DNA of 64,000 nt, taken from the NCBI GenBank assembly GCA_963573385.1, contig CAUYLG010050999.1:35931-99930 (forward strand). The letters are read 5' to 3'. A program made the translations under genes and the position numbers. Origin of the DNA: Cacajao melanocephalus (taxonomy: Eukaryota > Chordata > Mammalia > Primates > Pitheciidae). Under the pieces are notes generated by a model. The model ran no database searches. It was not told the DNA's origin and saw only the letters and a list, made by a program, of their open reading frames with translations. Within the stretch, counting starts at the first letter, position 1. Each line of letters opens with the position of its first letter. This document shows, in pieces, positions 54,669 to 64,000 of this stretch.

Positions 54669-55475
54669 ATCCCTGCAGTGAAGTTGAACGAGCTGCTCGA
54701 GAACTTTTATGTCACCGTTAAGAAGAGCGACGGCTCAGACTTCCTGGCCACCTCGCTCCATGCCATTCGCCGAGGCCTAGACCGCATCCTGAAGAACGCA
54801 GGTGTGGGCTTTTCCATCACCAGCAGCACTTTCAGCTCCTCCACCAAGAAACTCAAGGAGAAGCTGTGGGTGCTGAGTAAGGCAGGCATGTCGGGTGCCC
54901 GTTCTCGCAACATTGTCTACTTCTCGCTTTCTGACGAGGAGGAGATGTGGCAGGCAGGGTGTCTGGGGGATGACAGCCCTATCACTCTCCTGTCCACAGT
55001 GGTCAAGTACAACAGCCAGTACCTGAACATGCGGACGCTGCAGGAGCATGCAGATCTGATGTACGGTGACATCGAGCTACTCAAAGACCCCCAAAACCAG
55101 CCCTACTTTGCCCGGACTGACAGCGTCAAGCGGGAGAGCCGGAGTGGCTCCACCAGAGTGTGTCATGGGAAAATCTACCATGAGCATTCCCGGGGACACA
55201 AACAGTGCCCTTACTGCCTCCTCTACAAGTACATGTACATCCACCGGCCACCTACCCAAATGGAGGCCAAGTCCCCCTTCTACCTGACTGCCAGGAAAGA
55301 GGCCACAGACATGGGCAGCGTGTGGTATGAGGAGCAGAGGATGGGGCTGCGCTCTCTTCGGGGAATTGTCCCAAACCTAGCCAAGAAGGTCAAGCTGGAA
55401 AACTGTGAGAACTTCACCTTCGTCTCGTTCACTCAGGTGTCCCGGAGGCTTGGCTCCCACAGCTGCTGCCAGTGA
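54669..55475 (+). CDS. KIAA1958: KIAA1958 alternative 3'-terminal coding exon B2, second Crypton-derived (DUF3504) domain
   Basis: Seen: the acceptor CTCATTTGAG ends at 54668. The frame continues in phase 0 from exon B1 to TGA at 55473-55475, coding 268 residues. Anchors shared with copy A, in order: GLDRILKN (GLERYLKE in A), GFSIT (GYSIT), a loose SDEEE (ADELI), YGDIEL (WGDIRL), CPYC (CPVQ), SPFYL (APFYL), VWYEEQRMG (LHWYNCQALG). MRTLQEHADL around 55029-55058 looks like the Crypton R-x3-EH motif. A Cys/His cluster spans 55161-55217. The protein ends RRLGSHSCCQ, without the GH...Tyr tail of copy A. Inferred: a non-catalytic C-terminal domain that replaces copy A by alternative splicing. The open frame continues upstream to an ATG at 54570, but that stretch looks intronic and lacks homology to copy A. 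Confidence 0.88.
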   Translation: MPAVKLNELLENFYVTVKKSDGSDFLATSLHAIRRGLDRILKNAGVGFSITSSTFSSSTKKLKEKLWVLSKAGMSGARSRNIVYFSLSDEEEMWQAGCLGDDSPITLLSTVVKYNSQYLNMRTLQEHADLMYGDIELLKDPQNQPYFARTDSVKRESRSGSTRVCHGKIYHEHSRGHKQCPYCLLYKYMYIHRPPTQMEAKSPFYLTARKEATDMGSVWYEEQRMGLRSLRGIVPNLAKKVKLENCENFTFVSFTQVSRRLGSHSCCQ

Positions 55476-55805
55476 GCCCTCCCTGGGGCCCAGCCACTGC
55501 CCTGTCACCTGCTCTGGGCGCTCCCTCACATGACCGGGTATGGAACAGCTGGAGCTCCGCAGAGGCAGAGGCTGACCAGGTGTGACCTCCCGGTCCAGCG
55601 GCTCTCCCCTGGGTGTGGCCTGCTCTCCCTTTGACTTGGGGTTTGCTTTTTCAAATGAAAGTAGATGAGTCTAAATCATGCAGATGTTTTTTCCAAATGT
55701 GTATCAACTTTGTTAGCTTTTAGAATCTAACACAGTGTATAATTGCTACATACAAGAGTGAGGAAATTCATTTTCTCTAGTGCCTTTCTAGCACAGGTTT
55801 TCTCA

Positions 55806-55825
55806 AAAAAAAAAAAAAAAAAAAA
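55806..55825 (+). repeat. Genomic A run in the copy B 3'UTR
   Basis: About 20 A with no preceding Alu body. It follows TTTTCTC in unique sequence 330 bases after the stop. Confidence 0.85.
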
Positions 55826-57393
55826 GAACACAAAAGGAAATTGTTAAGTAGTAAAAATCCCAGTAGCCCAGTAGCTTTAGAATGTTAGGAAGACTGTACA
55901 CTTTGTTGAATTACACTCACAATTAGGAAACAGAGGCAGACATGTTCCCTAGTTCCAGAAGACAGATTGCGCTTGACGCTGCTTTGTTTTTGTTGGTGGA
56001 TAACGTGGTTCTGGAGGGCAGGCAGCCTCATGTCGGGGAAGATCCTCAAGTGACACTTGGTCATCTGACAGGGATGCAGGGGCCAATCCACAGCTCCCAG
56101 CAGTGGGAGGAACCCCATCTCAGCTGTCAGTGGAGAGAATTTTATGATAAAGATTCACACACCTCAGGGGTGTCTGTGAGAACAAGGCTTCTAGCGAACT
56201 AGACAATTTGTACCGCGAGGGAATTTCTAGTAGTGAAAGGGCTTGGGAAAGCCAATCTGTGATCAAAATGTGAAAACCTCCTGAAGCAGAAGTGCCTATG
56301 TTTTATTTCTCAGCACCATGTGAGAGCTCTTTTGATTTGAACATTTTTTGAGGTTTCTCTCTGTTCTTCATGTCATCCCTTTATTCCGTCAGCATATAGC
56401 ACTGGATCTATAAAACAACTAAACGTAATTTTTAGTCTTAGCCAAGGAAATCTAACCAAACAAGCTGCAAAAAACACAGATCCCCCAAATTTCTTAAGCT
56501 TTGGAATATTTTTGTCAGTGTATGACTTTTCAGCCACAATAGATGTCATCATTTTAAGTTGGCACCCATGCTTGGGACACGATGATTTAGGCATGCCACC
56601 AGGTGAGCAAACCCAGCATTAATGATGTAGCTAGAAAATTAGTGCATCATAGTAGATAATGCAGTTTGAAACCATTTCACTCAGGTAAAATGCAACCTGA
56701 CCACATTCTTTAAAAATCAGCAGAATTTTCTAATAACTACTCCTGAGTGCAACAAGTGAAAAAGGAGCTCAAAGAGTGCTAATTAATAATAACAGTACTT
56801 TCTAGGGACCCTGACTTTGTATTTGAGAAGAATTTCCTGTAACTTTATTCCATTATGCTCCTATATATGCTTTCTAATCCCAAATTAAAAGTCCAATACA
56901 GATTCATTTTGTAGAAGTCTTCAAATCAGTCCCCTGTCTTTTAAAAAACATCATTTTAGTATTTATTTTAATTAGTTGGCTTCTTTAAAAATCATATACT
57001 AGTCATTGAAATAGGTAATAACTTCCTTTACCAGAAAAGACTCAACCAATGATGCCTTAAGATTTATTGTTATTCCCTTTTTAGTCACTGTGCATTTATA
57101 AGTTTGTTTACTAGTTGACCTTTCCTGAATAGAGATTAATTTTGGCATTTCTCCGTCTGTATGTAACTAACAGGTCATATTTAATCATCAGGGTATGACT
57201 TGATATCATATAATGTTCTGGTGTGGTTTCCTGTAGTAATCTTAGGGTTTTGATTTAAAAGAAATAAACAAAACCTTAGGCACAATTTCCTTTAATTTGC
57301 TAAACACCCAAAGGATATTTTGTTTTGTCAGTTCTGCACTTAAACTGAAATACAACCTGTGTGAACTATTGGGCAAAGCCTGCAGCCTGATTA

Positions 57394-57399
57394 AATAAA
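57394..57399 (+). terminator. Candidate polyadenylation signal AATAAA (copy B)
   Basis: Canonical hexamer followed by TTTTTATTTGATT, about 1.9 kb after the copy B stop. Another hexamer lies 131 bases upstream. Usage cannot be decided here. Confidence 0.3.
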
Positions 57400-57734
57400 A
57401 CCTCCATTTTTATTTGATTAGATTCAAGAAGAACTTGCCATTAGGAATCACTGGGATCTTTTCAGAAGTAGCAATAACTACTCCAGAGGTTGTAATCTTT
57501 CTGTTGGTGGTGGCTTTTCATCAGCTAAATAATCATCTCTGCCTCAGATTTGTTGCCTATCACCTAGTTGATGTACCATAAAATCTCTGGGTTCTGAAGT
57601 GAATTATTATGATAAAAATCAGGAGGGCGAATCTTCAGTGGCATCCGATGGAATGAAAGAACTGTGTCTGAGCAGCCTAAAAGCTATTTATGATATGCCA
57701 CCTTGGGGAACAAGAGTGAGGAATAAAACACAGT

Positions 57735-58324
<590 letters not shown>

Positions 58325-58734
58325 TTACCCTTCTGGGGACTCCATGATTTTCTGCGCTTGGCCTAATGCAATAGAAAGGAGAATTCCCTAGAGAAAGAAG
58401 AGGGCGGTAAAGAGCATTTTCTCCACTTACCTTTGGGTTTTCTGTGCTCCTAAGTAGAAAGAAATATCAAGAAATCAAGTTTATTTAACAAGTTTATTTA
58501 AGCGCAAGTTGCCCCTGGGCTCTGTGTCAAGGCAGGTGGTACTGTAGGTGTTATGAGAGGACCCATGGAGTGTCCTTCGGGTGAGCTGTTGTCCACAGCA
58601 CCTTTTGCATCTTCTCTAAAGTGAGCCCTGCTTTCTGGCTACCGCTACCCCAGAATCTAAGCAGACTTCCCATTGGAAGCTTACTCTGGCACAGAAACTA
58701 GGATGTCACCTTAAAGGGTATGATTCAATTGAAT

Positions 58735-58800
58735 ATAAAAAGTTTAATGCAGTACCAGGCACATCATAAGCATGCAATAAATGTTAGCTAGCTTAGTTAC
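58735..58800 (+). repeat. MIR 3' fragment
   Basis: GTACCAGGCACATCATAAGC and ATGCAATAAATGTTAGCTAG match the MIR 3' end. Confidence 0.6.
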
Positions 58801-59399
58801 AACTTTTGGTAATAATTAATGTTGTTTAACTAATTTGCATTATACCACTTACTTCTTCCATTATGGAGATTCTGTCTCCCTTAAACTGTTAAACTTGAAG
58901 AAGAAACCAAACCTGATGATCTGGTCAAGTTAACACGTTTTCACCCATGAATTCTACCTCCAACACAACCAGGCTCTGATACCTCAGATATAAGCAAAAA
59001 CAAGTGAAGGAAGAACAGAAAAGCCTCATGGGGCTTTATGAGAAGGTTTTTCCATTGTTTAAAACATGTGTTTGCAAAAAGGAATTTTATGGACGTACCT
59101 AACCAAAGCTGTGAAAGAAGGGTCTCCTTGGTCATGTGGCATTTTCCAGCTTTCCTTGGATTTTATGCTGCATTAGTTTGCCCTGGCTGATAAATGGTGT
59201 TTGAAGAAATGTGAAATTTGGTTACTTTGATTTTTATTTTAATTCAACCTTATTAAAAGCATCAAGCACTATATGCCACACTCAGCGTTTTCATAGACAT
59301 AGTAATTAGGAGAATCTAGACAAAGTAATACTCTTGTAGAAACGGAAGTGTCTTGCTGTACTCGAAATTGATAACTAGACCCGGAGCTGCTTCACTCCC

Positions 59400-59580
59400 C
59401 CTTGGGCAGGTGCCAGTATCACTTTCCTTAGCTGTAAAGTGGCATCGGTGGGATGGATTGTCTCCACGGTGAACCATGTTACACTTCTGCAATTCCTCAA
59501 GGTCATATAGTTAGGAAGTGGCAGAGCTAGGATGCAAAATTCCTAATTCCTGAAGATAGTTAATCTTCTAATTTAGTGCT
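59400..59580. repeat. MIR-like pieces
   Basis: CTTTCCTTAGCTGTAAAGTGG in sense, then CAAGGTCATATAGTTAGGAA and GTGGCAGAGCTAGGATGCAA in antisense order. Two fragments in opposite orientation are likely. Confidence 0.4.
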
Positions 59581-60674
59581 TCTCACTATATTGGGATGCC
59601 TTCTTTAGGAATAAGACTTCTTTAATTTTCAAATTCCACAACCTCTAAAATGATTTCACTGTCTTGAAGCAGCAGAATATTGATCATTTTTCTCAGTTTA
59701 GGCTAGCACAGTCCACACCATTACCACTTAAATAAACAGAATGCTTAAATATTATCCGTATCAAACATCCATCTCTTTGTGGCTTTTATGAGATGTGGAT
59801 TGCTAAAAGCTTTTGAGCTAGTAACCAGTTACCTTTAGGCATCAGTGAATGCAAACGGTGAAGACCTCAAAAAAGAGTTACCTCATTTTCGCTACATAAT
59901 CTCCAATATAGTCTAAGATAAGGCCCATACATAGTTAAAAGCTGTTAACAACTCTGAACAGAAGTATGTATTAAAAGTTTCAAACTTGTATATATTTTTG
60001 AATGCTTTTGTTTTTGGAGTGAATTTTTAATACTCTGTGTTAAAAACATTCCATCATGTAGGCAGTGTTCCTAAGTAAAAATCTTTGTTGCATTTTCCCA
60101 CATAAATGAATCACCCTTATTAAAACAGGAGGAGGGAGGGATTAGTGGTGACCGACTGCTGCACTCCATTTCCAAGAGAAGAGACCATGGGGTATGACAA
60201 CTAAATGAACATCTCTGGAAATTCTTCCATCTGACATGTGTTTTCTGACATCACAGAATTTCCCAAGACTTGTTGGAGGAAGGCTGCCCATCCTTCAGGC
60301 AAAGTTTACCCATTATTATTATGATTTTGAATATTTCTAGTTCATTACAGTCCAAAAAATCTACAGAATTTTCCCATGTTTAGTGGTTGACCAGAATCCG
60401 ATGGTTGTGCTCAGTTAAAGCATTTTATTATTTAGCTAATACAGTTCATATGGAAGTTAATTATTTCAGGAAATACATAATAAGACCCAAAAAAATCACT
60501 GGATAATATGTGGATATATTTTAGTTCCATTATTATTAATAGCAATTAAATAACTCTCCCTCCCCCCATTGAGATGAGAATGGGCTCCTAGATACTTGAT
60601 GGTCAGTATAACTGATTCGATTAATTTGCATTTAACTCTGATTTGTTCAAATAAAAATTTCTGGAAGGCTCAGA

Positions 60675-60930
60675 TTTGACTAACACTGCGTTAAGTGCTT
60701 TCTCGCAGCCATCGTATAGTCTCATGTAATTTTTACAACAGCTCTGCAAGGTATGTCTAATTATTTCCATTTTACTTACTGAGAAACTAGGCTCAGAGAA
60801 GTTAAACTTCCCAAAATCTCCCCGATAAGTTGTAGAAGTTAAGTTTGTAAGTTGGAGAATGCAGGTTTTCTAACTCCAAATCTAGTGCTTAGACCATGAG
60901 ACAAAACTGCCTCCTGAAGGCCATGGAAGT
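60675..60930 (-). repeat. MIR, antisense
   Basis: GCGTTAAGTGCTTTCTCGCA, TTTACAACAGCTCTGCAAGG, GAGAAACTAGGCTCAGAGAA, ending at CTTAGACCATGAG and ACTGCCTCC. Confidence 0.8.
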
Positions 60931-61359
60931 CCTTTAACTTTAAAAAAATTAAACACAGTTTCTGTTTGTTTGGCAAATATTTCATTTCCCAATCCATACT
61001 GTGTCACACCCTCTATGTACTCTCTTACTAAATGATTGGTCACTTGGGAATTTAATCGTTTCTGGAAAGCCTGGCAGTTCCCCAGCATGTTCTGCCTACT
61101 GAGAACCTTCCATCTTTATCCAATTTATATTATCTGTCATCTACCTTAAAGGGCAGATGGTCATGTGAATTTATTCTAATAAAAGCCAGTTAGTTTACAA
61201 GCTGCACCTGTTTTGACATTGGACTCACTGCTTAAAAAGTGAAAGAGTTCCTAACTTAGGCCACAATTACATGCTTAGGTTTTTTACTTTTGCTATTTAA
61301 TTTTGGTCAGAGGATTCTTATAGTCTGTAGGCTACAGCGCTGTCATAGAAAAATACACT

Positions 61360-61619
61360 TTTTAAATTTTTGAGATGGAGTCTCACTCTGCTGCCCAGGC
61401 TGGAGTACAGTGGTACAATCTCTGCTTACTGCAATCTCTGCCTCCTGGGTTCAAGCAATCCTCCCACCTCAGCCTCCCAAATAGCTGAGGTTACAAGCAT
61501 GTACCACCACATATGGCTAATTTTTGTATGTTTAGTGGATACGGGGTTTTGCCATGTTGGCCAGGCTGGTCTTGAACTCCTGACCTCAGTGATCCACTTG
61601 CCTCGGCCTCTCAAAGTGG
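61360..61619 (-). mobile_element. Alu, antisense, 5' end missing
   Basis: TTTTTGAGATGGAGTCTCAC to CGGCCTCTCAAAGTG. The first 30 or so consensus bases are absent. Confidence 0.94.
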
Positions 61620-62692
61620 AAAAACATACCTACCTACTCATTTGTTTTCTCTTCTCTCTTTTTTTTAAATCAGGGCGTTGTTATCTATTTTCTCTTTTGA
61701 GACTTAGAAAGCAATAGGTTATCGGAAACTCTGAGATCATCTAGTCAAATTCTTCCAGTTTATCAATAAAGAAATTTAAGGCCAGAGATATTAAAGGGCC
61801 CATCCAAGGTCAGCCAACAATAAGTAACAGATTCAGGACTAGAGAATTGGTCCAGAACTCTCTCCTCCATATCATAGCTGGAAGATTTAGATTTTTAAAA
61901 ATTAATAGAACTGCATCTGGCAAAATGACATTCGCCTCACAGAAGACTCTAGTGAGCTTGTACCTTCCCAGAAAAACCCAGAAGAAGGCCAAATCTCAAT
62001 TCTAGAATCTAGAAGGAATTGATGTAATTTAGGAGGCATGTGGAGGTAGCTGGGGGCAGAAGTTTCCAAGTTGTAGCTCAGTCCTTGGCTTCCTGCAACA
62101 GAGACCCTGTAAAATACAAAACTGAAAGCTGTTTAATACTCCTCCCCAATCCTGTCTGACACCTTACTCAGAGTCAGAGCTCCTAACCCAAGAAATACTA
62201 GCTAATGCTCTTAACCCCTGTTACACCGGGAAGAGAAAAAGTTCTATACCCGCCCTCTCTTCTTTCTCCACACCTCACTTCCTCTTCATTCAGTCCCACA
62301 GAAATCTTAGAGCTAAAACGTGAGTAGAAAGCAGAGAAGGACTATTAGACCTATGGTGCATCCCGAGAATAAAGCCCTTTAGGTGAAGGTAGAAACAATA
62401 AATACCTGAGTAGCAGAACATGCAAATACTATGATTTTTTTTTAATGTATGATGTTGGGTCAGAGATCCAGAAAACCAGGCAATAGGAAGGAAAGGGATG
62501 CTGCTTCAATAGAAAAGTGGTGAACTAGAAATTGGAATTGGAAATATGCTCATCAGCTTACCATTGACCTGGGATTTAACTGAAAAGGGATTCAGCAAAC
62601 ATTCACGTGAACAGGGTCTGGGAAGAAAGGACCACATTTGAAGGATGAGTATAGAGAAAAAAGTAAAATGAGGCATATAAAAAAGTGAACAG
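61620..62692 (+). other. Downstream flank, one MIR-type fragment, otherwise unassigned
   Basis: No exon or Alu. The sequence around 62000-62330 is somewhat GC-richer without a recognisable feature. Confidence 0.4.
61730..61880 (-). repeat. MIR-type fragment, antisense
   Basis: GAGATCATCTAGTCAAATTC, AAATTTAAGGCCAGAGA and AAGGTCAGCCAACAATAAG follow the antisense MIR-type order. Confidence 0.6.
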
Positions 62693-63023
<331 letters not shown>

Positions 63024-63182
63024 TTACTGCAGAAAAAAATTTTAGGATTCTCTGCCATAATTGAAAAAACAGAAAAATTGCTTCTATGCAGCAATATTAA
63101 GCTATTTAAGATGAGAATGGGTTAAGAGAAAAAGGCAATAGAATACAATGAAAATGAAGATCGAAGGATTTCAAGGAAGCTA

Positions 63183-63803
<621 letters not shown>

Positions 63804-63846
63804 TTAAATTACCGTGGATAGAGAATGAAAAATCCTGCAAATATCA

Positions 63847-64000
<154 letters not shown>

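Larger units (their letters stand above)
55476..57399 (+). other. KIAA1958: 3'UTR and downstream region after copy B
   Basis: GC-rich just after TGA, then AT-rich. It contains a run of about 20 A at 55806-55825 and AATAAA hexamers at 57263-57268 and 57394-57399, either of which could end the transcript. No recognised repeats and no coding exon seen. Confidence 0.5.

Noticed and set aside
54679..54679. Alternative acceptor CCCTGCAG ending at 54678
   Set aside because: It would break the phase with exon B1 (phase 0), whereas 54669 keeps it.

Overview
The window looks like human (or close primate) nuclear DNA. It carries about thirty Alu elements on both strands, old L1, MIR and MLT1 repeats, a processed SET pseudogene and three widely spaced exons with consensus splice sites. 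There is no sign of bacterial, plasmid or phage organisation. From its protein sequence I recognise the plus-strand gene as KIAA1958 (9q32, placed from memory). Its promoter and upstream exons lie outside the window.

Gene content. Two versions of the same 3'-terminal domain follow each other on the plus strand. Copy A is one exon (11598 to stop at 12643) coding about 348 residues. Copy B is split into exon B1 (41131-41303) and exon B2 (54669 to stop at 55475), about 326 residues in total. Both copies belong to the DUF3504 / Crypton tyrosine-recombinase-derived family and align along most of their length. Both acceptors (11598 and 41131) are in the same codon phase, so one upstream exon could splice in frame to either. 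The locus is thus built to give two proteins with a shared N-terminus and alternative, paralogous C-terminal domains. Relative to the Crypton recombinase pattern as I know it, copy A has lost the first catalytic Arg but keeps a GH...Tyr tail. Copy B keeps the Arg and an E-H signature but stops before that tail.

Layout. 1-11597: upstream intron with Alus and a decayed plus-strand L1 (about 3.9-8.1 kb). 11598-12643: copy A. 12644 to about 23.4 kb: repeat-poor AT-rich DNA with several AATAAA signals, possibly a very long alternative 3'UTR. 25.8-34.3 kb: minus-strand L1 material. One of these L1s was split by the SET retrocopy (28746-30554, minus), which carries a tail and a target-site duplication, and later by Alus. 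34.3-38 kb: more minus-strand L1-like DNA around a decayed tandem array of about 59-bp units. 41131-41303: exon B1, just downstream of a TA/CA microsatellite. 42.8-46.7 kb: plus-strand L1/HAL1-like DNA. 48.8-49.6 kb: an MLT1 LTR split by an Alu. 54669-55475: exon B2. The rest is 3'UTR/downstream DNA with MIRs, Alus and a 23-bp perfect inverted repeat at 57797-57856.

Limits: repeat subfamilies were judged by eye and boundaries are good to about 5-20 bases. Isoform usage, 3'UTR extent and catalytic-residue correspondence are inferences.
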